Assembly (NCBI RefSeq): GCF_015160855.1
Contig: NZ_CP063373.1
Span: 6,696,001-6,760,000, forward strand
Origin: Streptomyces ferrugineus
GTDB lineage: Bacteria; Actinomycetota; Actinomycetes; Streptomycetales; Streptomycetaceae
DNA length: 64,000 nucleotides
Direction: 5' to 3'
Part shown: positions 41,513-50,334 of the stretch, piece after piece
Position numbering within the stretch: position 1 is the first letter of the stretch
Layout: each line of letters begins with the position of its first letter
Position numbers and translations under genes: made by a program
Notes under the pieces: generated by a model
Told to the model about the DNA's origin: nothing
Database searches by the model: none
What the model saw: only the letters and a program-made list of their open reading frames with translations

Positions 41513-42474
41513 CCACGCCCGTCAACCGTCTGCGTCCGCGACGCTCCTGCCTCGCGGTCCCAGGAAGCAACCCCCGCTTCCTGGAGAAGGCGCAGGGCCT
41601 CCCGGCCGACCAGGTCTTCCTCGATCTGGAGGACGCGTGCGCGCCGCTCGCCAAGCCCGAGGCGCGGCACACCATCGTCAAGTTCCTCAACGAGGGCGAC
41701 TGGACGGGCAAGACGAGGGTCGTGCGCGTCAACGACTGGACGACCGAGTGGACGTACCGCGACGTCGTCACGGTCGTGGAGGGCGCCGGCCAGAACCTCG
41801 ACTGCATCATGCTGCCGAAGGTGCAGACGGCCGAGCAGATCGTCGCCCTCGACCTCCTCCTCACCCAGATCGAGAAGACGATGGGCTTCGAGGTCGGCAA
41901 GATCGGCATCGAGGCGCAGATCGAGAACGCCCAGGGCCTGAACAATGTCAACGAGATCGCGACCGCGTCCCAGCGCGTCGAGACGATCATCTTCGGCCCG
42001 GCCGACTTCATGGCGTCGATCAACATGAAGTCGCTGGTCGTGGGCGAGCAGCCGCCCGGTTACCCGGCGGACGCCTACCACTACATCCTGATGAAGATCC
42101 TGATGGCCGCCCGCGCCAACAACCTCCAGGCGATCGACGGCCCCTACCTGCAGATCCGCAACATCGACGGCTACCGCGAGGTCGCCCAGCGCGCCGCCGC
42201 GCTCGGCTTCGACGGCAAGTGGGTGCTGCACCCGGGCCAGGTCGAGGCGTCCAACGAGATCTTCTCGCCCTCGCAGGAGGACTACGACCACGCCGAGCTG
42301 ATCCTGGACGCGTACGACTACTACACGTCCGAGGCGGGCGGCAAGAAGGGCTCGGCGATGCTCGGCGACGAGATGATCGACGAGGCCAGCCGCAAGATGG
42401 CACTGGTCATCTCCGGCAAGGGCCGCGCCGCCGGCATGCAGCGCACGTCCAAGTTCGAGATCCCGGAGGCCTGA
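41509..42474 (+). CDS. mcl1: L-malyl-CoA/beta-methylmalyl-CoA lyase
   Basis: A 321-residue HpcH/HpaI-type (citrate lyase beta-like) aldolase. It cleaves beta-methylmalyl-CoA to glyoxylate and propionyl-CoA, the last carbon-cutting step of the ethylmalonyl-CoA pathway, and can also condense acetyl-CoA with glyoxylate. Conserved pieces: RPRRSCLAVPGSNPRFLEKAQ, FLDLEDACAPLAKPEAR, IGIEAQIENAQGLNNV (Mg ligand Glu), IFGPADFMASINM (Mg ligand Asp) and GFDGKWVLHPGQVEASNEIF. It overlaps ecm by 4 bp and is followed 5 bp later by the MaoC-type gene. Confidence 0.93.
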   Translation: MTTPVNRLRPRRSCLAVPGSNPRFLEKAQGLPADQVFLDLEDACAPLAKPEARHTIVKFLNEGDWTGKTRVVRVNDWTTEWTYRDVVTVVEGAGQNLDCIMLPKVQTAEQIVALDLLLTQIEKTMGFEVGKIGIEAQIENAQGLNNVNEIATASQRVETIIFGPADFMASINMKSLVVGEQPPGYPADAYHYILMKILMAARANNLQAIDGPYLQIRNIDGYREVAQRAAALGFDGKWVLHPGQVEASNEIFSPSQEDYDHAELILDAYDYYTSEAGGKKGSAMLGDEMIDEASRKMALVISGKGRAAGMQRTSKFEIPEA

Positions 42475-42479
42475 GCGCG

Positions 42480-42992
42480 ATGCAGTTCGGACGCACCTAC
42501 GAGGAGTTCGAGGTCGGGGCGACGTACAAGCACTGGCCGGGCAAGACGGTCACCGAGTACGACGACCACCTGTTCTGTCTCCTCACCATGAACCACCACC
42601 CGCTCCACATGGACACGAACTACGCCGAGAAGACGACGGACTTCGGCAAGAACGTGGTGGTCGGGAACTACATCTACTCCCTGCTGCTGGGCATGTCCGT
42701 CCCGGACATCTCCGGCAAGGCCATCGCCAACCTGGAGATCGAGTCGCTCAAGCACGTGGCGCCGACCTTCCACGGAGACACGATCTACGGCGAGACGACC
42801 GTGCTCGACAAGTGGCCGTCGAAGTCGAAGAACGACCGCGGCATCGTCCACGTCGAGACCAAGGGCTACAAGCAGGACGGCACGCTGGTGTGCGTGTTCC
42901 GCCGCAAGGTCATGGTCCCCACCGAGACGTACATCAAGGAGCGCGGCGGCGAACAGCCCGGCCGCCCGGAGCTGAAGCAGCAGGAGAAGTAG
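42480..42992 (+). CDS. MaoC-family mesaconyl-CoA hydratase
   Basis: A 170-residue single hot-dog-fold hydratase. The MaoC motif is visible as YDDHLFCLLTMNHHPLHMDTNYAE with the downstream VVGNYIYSLLLGMSVPDISGKAIANL. From operon position it should hydrate mesaconyl-C1-CoA to beta-methylmalyl-CoA. The proteobacterial enzyme is a two-domain protein of about 340 residues, so this is a half-length form that must dimerise to make the same site. The C-terminal 20 residues are charged and probably disordered. It ends 2 bp before the dehydrogenase ATG. Confidence 0.85.
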   Translation: MQFGRTYEEFEVGATYKHWPGKTVTEYDDHLFCLLTMNHHPLHMDTNYAEKTTDFGKNVVVGNYIYSLLLGMSVPDISGKAIANLEIESLKHVAPTFHGDTIYGETTVLDKWPSKSKNDRGIVHVETKGYKQDGTLVCVFRRKVMVPTETYIKERGGEQPGRPELKQQEK

Positions 42993-42994
42993 CC

Positions 42995-44200
42995 ATGGCG
43001 CGCCTCGCCCAGACCGCCGGTCTGACCGACATTCAGCAGGAGATCCTCTCCACCGTCCGGGACTTTGTCGACAAGGAGATCATCCCGGTCGCGACCGGCC
43101 TGGAGCACCGCGACGAGTACCCGCAGCAGATCGTCGACGGCCTGAAGGAACTGGGCCTGTTCGGTCTGATGATCCCCGAGGAGTACGGCGGCCTGGGCGA
43201 GTCCCTCCTGACGTACGCCCTCTGCGTGGAGGAGATCGCCCGCGGCTGGATGTCGGTGTCCGGCATCATCAACACCCACTTCATCGTGGCGTACATGCTC
43301 AAGCAGCACGGCACGCAGGAGCAGAAGGACCACTTCCTGCCGAGGATGGCGGCCGGCGACATCCGCGGCGCCTTCTCGATGTCGGAGCCGGGCCTGGGTT
43401 CCGATGTGTCGGCCATCACGTCGAAGGCGGTCAAGGACGGCGAGGAGTACGTCCTGAACGGCCAGAAGATGTGGCTCACGAACGGCGGAACGTCAAGTCT
43501 GGTCGCCGTGCTCGTCCGAAGTGACGAAGGACACGCCGAGGGCACCGCGCCGCACAAGTCGATGACGACCTTCCTCGTCGAGAAGGAGCCCGGCTTCGGA
43601 GAGGTCCGCCCCGGCCTGACCATCCCGGGCAAGATCGACAAGATGGGCTACAAGGGCGTCGACACGACCGAGCTCATCATGGACGGCCTGCGGATTCCGG
43701 CCAATCGTGTGCTCGGCGGCGTCACCGGCCGAGGCTTCTACCAGATGATGGACGGCGTCGAGGTCGGGCGCGTCAACGTGGCGGCGCGTGGCTGCGGCGT
43801 CGCTCAGCGTGCCTTCGAGCTCGGTGTCGAGTACGCCCAGCAGCGGCACACCTTCGGCAAGCCGATCGCCCAGCACCAGGCCATCCAGTTCAAGTTGGCC
43901 GAGATGGCTACCAAGGTCGAGGCCGCGCATGCGATGATGGTGAACGCGGCACGCAAAAAGGACTCCGGGGAACGAAACGACCTTGAGGCCGGTATGGCGA
44001 AGTACCTCGCCTCCGAGTACTGCAAGGAGGTCGTGGAGGACGCCTTCCGGATCCATGGCGGCTACGGCTTCTCCAAGGAGTACGAGATCGAGCGCCTCTA
44101 CCGTGAGGCTCCGATGCTGCTGATCGGTGAAGGTACTGCCGAGATCCAAAAAATGATCATCGGTCGCCGGCTGCTCGAAGAGTATCGGCTCCAGGGCTGA
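42995..44200 (+). CDS. Acyl-CoA dehydrogenase, probable (2S)-methylsuccinyl-CoA dehydrogenase
   Basis: A 401-residue FAD acyl-CoA dehydrogenase. LFGLMIPEEYGGLGESLLTYALCVEEIARG, GAFSMSEPGLGSDVSAITSKAVKDGEEYVLNGQKMWLTNGG, RHTFGKPIAQHQAIQFKLAEM and YREAPMLLIGEGTAEIQKMIIGR are the family signatures; the catalytic glutamate is expected in the C-terminal region. Position as the last gene of the ccr operon makes oxidation of methylsuccinyl-CoA to mesaconyl-CoA the likely reaction. Proteobacterial Mcd is longer (about 550), so this is a compact form. It starts 2 bp after the MaoC gene. Confidence 0.9.
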   Translation: MARLAQTAGLTDIQQEILSTVRDFVDKEIIPVATGLEHRDEYPQQIVDGLKELGLFGLMIPEEYGGLGESLLTYALCVEEIARGWMSVSGIINTHFIVAYMLKQHGTQEQKDHFLPRMAAGDIRGAFSMSEPGLGSDVSAITSKAVKDGEEYVLNGQKMWLTNGGTSSLVAVLVRSDEGHAEGTAPHKSMTTFLVEKEPGFGEVRPGLTIPGKIDKMGYKGVDTTELIMDGLRIPANRVLGGVTGRGFYQMMDGVEVGRVNVAARGCGVAQRAFELGVEYAQQRHTFGKPIAQHQAIQFKLAEMATKVEAAHAMMVNAARKKDSGERNDLEAGMAKYLASEYCKEVVEDAFRIHGGYGFSKEYEIERLYREAPMLLIGEGTAEIQKMIIGRRLLEEYRLQG

Positions 44201-44370
44201 TTGTCCGGATACGGGGTGTTTTCTTGGAGAAGAAGATCACACCCCGTCAGCACTCTTCGGACGCCGACTCGGCTTCCTGGCTTGCCCAGTTGCGGCCCGC
44301 GACCGGTACGATCCCGGGAAAGCCGCCGTCCCCTGATACCGCGCGGCATCATCCGCTACGAAGGTCATCC

Positions 44371-45030
44371 ATGCCCCACAGCCAAACCTCTGCACCACGC
44401 GACAGCCAGGTCGGCGGCGTACGCCTCGCGCGCGGAGCATCGCCGTGGCTTCTCCCGACCGTCGCCACCGCAGCCGTCAGCCTGCTGCGCGCACGCCGCT
44501 CCGGCGTCGCCAAGGCCGTCGCCGTGCCCGCCACCGCTCTCGCGGCGGGCATGCTGTGGTTCTTCCGCGACCCCGAGCGCGAGATCGCCACGGGCCGGGT
44601 CATCTCCCCCGCCGACGGTGTGGTGCAGAGCATCATGCCGTGGAAGGACGGCCGCACCCGCGTCGCGATCTTCATGAGCCCGCTGAACGTCCACGTCAAC
44701 CGTGCGCCGCTCTCCGGCACGGTCGCCTCCGTGGAGCACATCCCGGGCGGGTTCGTTCCGGCGTTCAACAAGGAGAGCGAGAACAACGAGCGCGTAGTCT
44801 GGCATTTCGACACCGAACTCGGCGACATCGAGATGATCCAGATCGCCGGCGCGGTGGCCCGTCGCATCGTCCCGTACATCCCGCAGGGCACGAAGGTCGA
44901 GCAGGGCGACCGCATCGGTCTGATCCGCTTCGGCTCGCGTGTCGACATCTATCTGCCCGAGGGCGTGGAGGTCGCGGTCGAGGTCGGGCAGAAGACCGTG
45001 GCTGGGGTGACTCGCATTGACCGTGATTGA
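44371..45030 (+). CDS. psd: Phosphatidylserine decarboxylase
   Basis: A 219-residue short-form (actinobacterial) phosphatidylserine decarboxylase, which makes phosphatidylethanolamine from phosphatidylserine. An N-terminal membrane-associating region (residues about 25-65, PWLLPTVATAAVSLL and VAVPATALAAGMLWFFRDPER) precedes the catalytic part: VISPADGVVQSIMPW, IFMSPLNVHVNRAPLSG, and the self-cleavage site RFGSRVDIYLPEGV, in which the Gly-Ser bond is cut to generate the pyruvoyl cofactor. It overlaps the pssA start by 14 bp, so both steps are co-translated. Confidence 0.95.
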   Translation: MPHSQTSAPRDSQVGGVRLARGASPWLLPTVATAAVSLLRARRSGVAKAVAVPATALAAGMLWFFRDPEREIATGRVISPADGVVQSIMPWKDGRTRVAIFMSPLNVHVNRAPLSGTVASVEHIPGGFVPAFNKESENNERVVWHFDTELGDIEMIQIAGAVARRIVPYIPQGTKVEQGDRIGLIRFGSRVDIYLPEGVEVAVEVGQKTVAGVTRIDRD

Positions 45031-45871
45031 TCCTGAGACCCAGCCGGGCTGGGTGCCGGAGGCCGACGAGGTCGACGAAGAGGAGGAGATGCCTCTTTCT
45101 CTGCGCCTGTCGATAGCGGACACCCTCACTCTCGGCAACGCCACGTGCGGCTTCATGGCGGTGTACTTCACCACCACCGGCATCCTGATCCCGCACCTCA
45201 CCGGCAGCGAAGAGACCGGCATGGCCCGCCACAGCGCGGCCACCGCGGTCATCCTGATGCTGTGCGCGGCGGTCTTCGACCTGTTCGACGGCCTGGTGGC
45301 GAGGAAGCTGCGCTCCTCCCCGATGGGCGCGGAACTGGACAACCTCTCCGACCTGATCAGCTTCGGACTGGCGCCGGCGTACTTCGTGCTGGTCTACGGC
45401 ATGGTCGCCAACGACGCGCACCAGCGGGTGGCGGCGGTCGGCGCGATCGTGGTGCTGCTGGCGGTCGTACTACGGCTGGCGAGATTCTCGTGCGTGACGG
45501 TCCCGAACGGCATGTTCCAGGGCATGCCCTCGCCGTTCGGGGCGTTGACGGTGGTCTCGATCGTGCTGCTCGAGCTGCCGTTCGTGGCGACGCTGCTGGC
45601 GATCCTGGGCACGGCCTGGCTGATGGTGAGCCGTGTCGAGTACCCGAAGCCGCGGGGTCGGCTGGCGGTGGCGATGCTGGCCTGGATCGTCGTGTCGATG
45701 GGCCTGCTGGCGGCCTGGGCCTTCGACGCGCCCAGCGGCCAGCTGCTGCTCCAGACGGGCTGCGCGCTGCAACTGGTGATGGGCGCGGTGATCCCGCTGT
45801 TCGCCACGGCTCGCCGGGTGAACAACTTCCGCGACAACCGGCGTGAGGCGCGGGCGGCGCAACTGCCGTAG
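45017..45871 (+). CDS. pssA: CDP-diacylglycerol-serine O-phosphatidyltransferase
   Basis: A 284-residue membrane CDP-alcohol phosphotransferase that joins CDP-diacylglycerol and serine. The catalytic motif D-x2-DG-x2-AR-x7-G-x3-D-x3-D is complete, from DLFDGLVARK to GAELDNLSD. About seven hydrophobic helices follow and the tail is basic. The start is TTG 45017 or the in-frame GTG 45023; the former lies 14 bp inside psd. Its product is the substrate of Psd, so the pair is the phosphatidylethanolamine branch. A strong hairpin terminates the operon. Confidence 0.93.
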   Translation: MTVIDPETQPGWVPEADEVDEEEEMPLSLRLSIADTLTLGNATCGFMAVYFTTTGILIPHLTGSEETGMARHSAATAVILMLCAAVFDLFDGLVARKLRSSPMGAELDNLSDLISFGLAPAYFVLVYGMVANDAHQRVAAVGAIVVLLAVVLRLARFSCVTVPNGMFQGMPSPFGALTVVSIVLLELPFVATLLAILGTAWLMVSRVEYPKPRGRLAVAMLAWIVVSMGLLAAWAFDAPSGQLLLQTGCALQLVMGAVIPLFATARRVNNFRDNRREARAAQLP

Positions 45872-45899
45872 CGACGCCGTAGCGGCGATCGAGCCGTTC

Positions 45900-45929
45900 A
45901 GGGGCCCGGACCTTCTGGTCCGGGCCCCT
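45900..45929 (+). terminator. Hairpin terminator after pssA
   Basis: AGGGGCCCGGACC / GGTCCGGGCCCCT is a perfect 13-bp stem with loop TTCT, 28 bp after the pssA stop. This is a typical strong Streptomyces terminator. Confidence 0.9.
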
Positions 45930-46005
45930 GTCGTATGGCCTTCGCGCACGGCCCGGCTCGGCCACAATGGCGGTTGGGTGACTGCCGGAGGGGGGCTGAG
46001 GGCAG

Positions 46006-49000
46006 GTGTCGGGGGAACGCTCAGGCGAGCACGACGGATCGGACCCGGTCGTCGAGGTCGGACTGCTGGGGCCGGTCGAGCTGCGGGTCGCGGGCAGGGC
46101 GGTGCCGGTACCGAGCCTGCCGCAACGGGTGCTCCTCGCCCGCCTCGCGCTGCGGCCGCAGCGGGTCGTGCCGGTGGCCGAGCTGGTCGACTCCCTGTGG
46201 GACGAGGAGCCGCCGCGGGGCGCGGTGGGCAATCTGCACAGCTACGTCTCCCGGCTGCGGCGTCTGCTGGGCGGCGACCGGATCGGGCGGGAGCCCGCCG
46301 GATACCGGCTGCGGGTGGCGGCCGAGCAGGTCGACATCGGCCGGGTGGACCTGCGCGTGGCCGCCGCGCGGGCTGCGGCGGCCACGGACCCGGCGCACGG
46401 AGCGCGGCTGCTCGGCGACGCCCTCGGCTGCTGGCGCGGGGATCCACTCGCCGACCTCGCCGACCGGGCGGCGTTCGCGCCCGAGCGCGCCCGGCTGACC
46501 GAGTGGCGACGGCAGCTGCGGGAGGAGTGGTTCGCCCTGCGCCTCACGGCCGGGGAGGCCGAGGACGTCCTGCCCGACCTGGAGGAGGCCGCGGCCGCGG
46601 ACCCCTTCCGGGAGCGCGTCCAGTTGCTGTTCATCCGTGCCCGCCACCTGGCGGGCCGGACGGCGGAGGCGCTGGAGGCGATGGAGGCGTATCGGCGTCG
46701 CCTGGCGGAGGAGCTCGGCCTCGATCCCGGCCCGGAACTGGCAGAGCTGCAGCATCGGCTGCTGATGCACGACCCGGGGCTACTGGGGGCGCGGCGCGGG
46801 TCGGCGGACGATTCGAGGGAGCCCGCTCCGCGGCCGGGCCCCGGGCAGCGCGCCGGGACGAACGCCCTGCGGCCGGGCACCGCAGACGAATCCGGCACGC
46901 ACGCCCCACCGCCCGCCGCCGCGGAAGGGCTCATGCCGAATGCCCCGCCCGACCTTCATCCTCCGACCCCGTCGTCCAGCCCCGCCCTCCGCCGGCCCGG
47001 CGACCGCTTCGTGGGACGCGCCTTGGAGCTGGCGCAGGTCACCGCCGCCCTGGAGGCACACCGGGCCGTGACGGTCGTTGGCCCCGGTGGGGTCGGCAAG
47101 ACGCGGCTGGTGACGGAGCTGCTGGGCCGGGGCGGTCAGGACGAGCCCGTGCACTTCGTCGAGCTCGCCGGGACGGGAAAGCCCGGCGAGACCGCCGGCG
47201 CGGTGGCCACCGTGCTGGGGCTGCGGGCCGCTCCCGAGGGGGACGTGACCGCCGTGGCCGACCGGCTGGGCGGTGCACCGGCGCTGCTGGTGCTGGACAA
47301 CTGCGAGCACCTGCTGCCGACGGTGCGGGAACTCGTCGCCGAGCTGCTCGGGCGGTGCCCGGCCCTGCGGGTGCTGGCGACCTCGCGGCAGCGGCTCGGG
47401 GTGCCCGGTGAGCGGGTCGTCCGGCTCGGGCCGCCGTCCGAGGAGGAGCAGGTCGAGCTCTTCTGCGACCGGGCGGCCCTGTTGCGCGACGGGTTCGCAG
47501 AGGGACCGGGTGCCGCGGAGACCGGCGCGCTCGTCGCGGAGATCTGCCGGCTGCTCGACGGGCTGCCGCTGGCCGTGGAGCTGGCGGCGCACCGGGAGGC
47601 GGTGTTCGGGCTGCGGCAACTGCGCGAGCGGCTGTCCGCCGGCCTCGACGTTCTGGAACCGGCGCGCGGCGGCGACCGCTCCACCGCGGTCACCGCGACC
47701 GTCGAGTGGTCCCGCAGGTTGCTCGACCCCGCCGCCCGGGACCTGCTGGACCGCCTCTCCGTGTGCCGGGGCGGCTTCGTCGCCGAGGCGGTCGACCACC
47801 TGGCGCCGCCCGGAGCGGGCAATCCGGCGGCGCTGCTCGCCGAGCTGGTCGACGCCTCGTTGGTCGGCTGCGATCTGAGCGCCGAGCCGCCGCGCTACCG
47901 GCTGCTGGAGACCGTACGGCATGTCTGTGCCACGCATCTGCCGGACCCGGACGACGCCCGCGCGGCGCACGCCCGCTGGATGGCGGCACACGCCGAGGCG
48001 GTGCACCGGCTGCGCCGCGACCGTTCTCCCGTGGCCGCCGCGGCGTTCCGCCGGGAGGCGGCCAACACGTATCAGGCGCTGTCGTGGCTGTTCGGTTCCG
48101 GGCGCCGGAAGGAGGCCACCCGGCTGGGGCTGCTGACCGTCGTGGTGCTCGCCGGTGACCCGGATCTGCCCCTGGTCAACCTGTTGCGCGGCATCGAGCC
48201 CGCCGTGCCGCAGCCGCCCCACGGCCCGGCCGGCGACGACACCGAGGCCGTCCTGGCCATGGTCGTGGGCGTGGCCGCCTGGATGTCGGGTGACTGGCGG
48301 ACCGCCGAACGGCTGCTCGGGGCGGCCCTGGACATGCTGCCCGACCGTCATCCGTACCGCTGGTTCGGGCAGTTCCACCACCTGACCAACCGGCTGTTCC
48401 GGGGCGATGTCGCCGGGGTCGAGGCGGACGCGGAGGCTCTGCTGCGCCATGGGGCGCCGGGCTGGGTGGCGGGGTCGGGAGTGTGCTGCGCGGCGCTGGC
48501 CAGGGAGTTCGCCGGGGACCACGAGGCCGCCGAGCGGTGGCTGACGCGGAAGGAGGTGCTCCGCACCGAGCTGAGCCTGGTCAACGAGTTCGTGACGTAC
48601 ACGCGCGGGGAACTGGCCGCCGAGCACGACCCGTCCCGCGCGCTGGCCTGCTTCGAGGAGGCGATCCGGGGCAGCGACACGCGGGGCAACACCTACGTCC
48701 GGGAAATCGCCGCCATCGGCCGGGCGGCCGTACTCATCCGCCTGGGGCGGCACACCGAGGCCGTCGTCGCCTGCCGTGAACTCGTCGAGAGCCTGCGGCG
48801 GCTCGGCCTGTGGCCCCAGGTGTGGATGGTGCTGCGGCTCACCGCCGAGCTGCTGGTCGCGCTCGGCGACCACGCGACCGCCGCCGCCCTGTTCACCGCC
48901 TCCGACAGCGACTCGCTGGCGCCCGCGGTACTGGGCACCGACCGGGACCGGCACGCCGCGCTGTGGCGGGACATCACCGACCGGCTCGGCCCCGAGCGGC

Positions 49001-49113
49001 TGGCGGCCCACCGCGCCGAGGGCCGCCGGGACGGCCGGGCCGGGGCCGCCGAACGGGCGCTGCGGGCACTGCGCGCCCAGGAGGACCACACCGCCCGGCG
49101 CGAACAGGCGTAG
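46006..49113 (+). CDS. AfsR-like SARP regulator: OmpR-type HTH, BTAD, NB-ARC, C-terminal solenoid
   Basis: A 1035-residue regulator. A winged-helix DNA-binding domain (about 15-100, VEVGLLGPVELRVAGRAVPVPS and LWDEEPPRGAVGNLHSYVSRLRRLL) is followed by BTAD (about 108-250), a disordered Pro/Ala linker, an NB-ARC ATPase (Walker A GPGGVGKT at about 359-366, Walker B ALLVLDNCEHLLP at about 426) and a C-terminal helical/TPR-like part. Such proteins activate secondary metabolism or development genes when the ATPase releases the activator domain. GTG 46006 follows a G-rich site. There is no pathway gene cluster in the window; the adjacent methyltransferase is the only candidate partner. Confidence 0.9.
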   Translation: MSGERSGEHDGSDPVVEVGLLGPVELRVAGRAVPVPSLPQRVLLARLALRPQRVVPVAELVDSLWDEEPPRGAVGNLHSYVSRLRRLLGGDRIGREPAGYRLRVAAEQVDIGRVDLRVAAARAAAATDPAHGARLLGDALGCWRGDPLADLADRAAFAPERARLTEWRRQLREEWFALRLTAGEAEDVLPDLEEAAAADPFRERVQLLFIRARHLAGRTAEALEAMEAYRRRLAEELGLDPGPELAELQHRLLMHDPGLLGARRGSADDSREPAPRPGPGQRAGTNALRPGTADESGTHAPPPAAAEGLMPNAPPDLHPPTPSSSPALRRPGDRFVGRALELAQVTAALEAHRAVTVVGPGGVGKTRLVTELLGRGGQDEPVHFVELAGTGKPGETAGAVATVLGLRAAPEGDVTAVADRLGGAPALLVLDNCEHLLPTVRELVAELLGRCPALRVLATSRQRLGVPGERVVRLGPPSEEEQVELFCDRAALLRDGFAEGPGAAETGALVAEICRLLDGLPLAVELAAHREAVFGLRQLRERLSAGLDVLEPARGGDRSTAVTATVEWSRRLLDPAARDLLDRLSVCRGGFVAEAVDHLAPPGAGNPAALLAELVDASLVGCDLSAEPPRYRLLETVRHVCATHLPDPDDARAAHARWMAAHAEAVHRLRRDRSPVAAAAFRREAANTYQALSWLFGSGRRKEATRLGLLTVVVLAGDPDLPLVNLLRGIEPAVPQPPHGPAGDDTEAVLAMVVGVAAWMSGDWRTAERLLGAALDMLPDRHPYRWFGQFHHLTNRLFRGDVAGVEADAEALLRHGAPGWVAGSGVCCAALAREFAGDHEAAERWLTRKEVLRTELSLVNEFVTYTRGELAAEHDPSRALACFEEAIRGSDTRGNTYVREIAAIGRAAVLIRLGRHTEAVVACRELVESLRRLGLWPQVWMVLRLTAELLVALGDHATAAALFTASDSDSLAPAVLGTDRDRHAALWRDITDRLGPERLAAHRAEGRRDGRAGAAERALRALRAQEDHTARREQA

Positions 49114-49163
49114 AGCAAGCCGCCGGCAGGCCTCCGGCAAGCGGCCCCCGACACCGTGGAGGC

Positions 49164-50267
49164 ATGACGACAACCACCGAACGCGACGCGACCGCACCAG
49201 CCGCCACCGACACCGCCCAGACCCGGGTCGAGGAGTTCCTCGGCCGGCTCGTCACCGACTTCGCCGGCGCGTCCTCCGCCCTGACGATCGCCCTCGGCGA
49301 CCGGCTCGGCCTGTACCGGGCCATGACCGGCACCGGGCCGCTGACCGCCGACGACCTCGCGGCGGCGACCGCTCTCAACCCGCGGCTGGTCACCGAGTGG
49401 CTCAAGGCCCAGACCGTGTCCGAGTACGTGATCCACGACCCGGCGGCCGGCACGTACGAGCTGCCCGAGGCGCACGCCGCCGTCCTGTCCCGGCCGGACT
49501 CGCCGGCCTACCTGGTCGGCGCCGCCGGCATCATCGCCGGCCAGTACGCGGCACTGGACGGCGTCGAAGAGGCCTTCCGTGCCGACGGCGGCCTCGCCTA
49601 CGGCACCCACCACCCGTGCCTGTTCAGCGGCATAGAGAGGTACTTCCGCACCGCGTACGTCCACCAGATCGCGCAGACCTGGTTCCCGGCCGTGCCGGGC
49701 CTCGTCGAGCGGCTGGAGCGCGGGGCGCGGGTGGCCGACGTCGGCTGCGGACACGGCGTGGCCGACCTGCTCATCGGGCAGACCTGGCCCGCGTCCGCCG
49801 TCACCGGCTTCGACGCGCACGAGCCGTCGATCGCCCAGGCCCGCGCGAAGGCCATCGAGGCGGGCAGCCCCGGCAATGTGTCGTTCCGCGTGGCCGACGC
49901 GGCCGGGATCGGGCCCGGCCCGTTCGACGTGGTGGTGTTCTTCGACGCCCTGCACGACCTGGGAGACCCGCCCGCGGCGCTGCGCCGCGCCCACGAGGTG
50001 CTCGCGGACGGCGGCATCGTGATCGCCGTCGAGCCGTGGTCCACGGACCGGCTGGAGGACGGCATCGGCCATCCGACCGTGCGGATCGGATACGCCTCCT
50101 CCACCACCCTGTGCACCCCGGGCTCCCTGGCCCAGCCCGGCCGGTACGGCCTCGGCACCCAGGGCGGCCCCGCCAAGCGCCTCGACCTGCTCGCCGAGGC
50201 GGGCTTCCGTGACGTGCGGCTGGCCGCGGACACGGGGTTCAACCTCGTGCTCGCCGCGGTCAAGTGA
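49164..50267 (+). CDS. Class I SAM methyltransferase with N-terminal winged-helix-like domain
   Basis: A 367-residue protein. The N-terminal part (about 15-110, VTDFAGASSALTIALGDRLGLYRAMTGTGPLTADDLAAATALNPRLV) is the winged-helix dimerisation domain seen in Rv2258c-like and O-methyltransferases. The SAM fold begins at VADVGCGHGVADLLIG (motif I), with VVVFFDALHDLGDPPAALRRAHEVL (motif IV) and DGGIVIAVEPWSTD. The ATG at 49164 is preceded by GTGGAGGC and lies 50 bp after the AfsR-like gene, so co-transcription is likely. The substrate is unknown. It ends at a convergent hairpin. Confidence 0.85.
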   Translation: MTTTTERDATAPAATDTAQTRVEEFLGRLVTDFAGASSALTIALGDRLGLYRAMTGTGPLTADDLAAATALNPRLVTEWLKAQTVSEYVIHDPAAGTYELPEAHAAVLSRPDSPAYLVGAAGIIAGQYAALDGVEEAFRADGGLAYGTHHPCLFSGIERYFRTAYVHQIAQTWFPAVPGLVERLERGARVADVGCGHGVADLLIGQTWPASAVTGFDAHEPSIAQARAKAIEAGSPGNVSFRVADAAGIGPGPFDVVVFFDALHDLGDPPAALRRAHEVLADGGIVIAVEPWSTDRLEDGIGHPTVRIGYASSTTLCTPGSLAQPGRYGLGTQGGPAKRLDLLAEAGFRDVRLAADTGFNLVLAAVK

Positions 50268-50288
50268 CGTCGTACGACCGCGAGTCAG

Positions 50289-50324
50289 CGGCTGCGGGGT
50301 GGGCTGTCCCGCCTCCCGCAGCCG
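50289..50324. terminator. Convergent terminator hairpin
   Basis: CGGCTGCGGG / CCCGCAGCCG is a perfect 10-bp stem with a 16-nt loop, between the methyltransferase stop (50267) and the stop of the leftward transporter operon (50335). It can serve both. Confidence 0.75.
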
Positions 50325-50334
50325 TGCTCACAGC

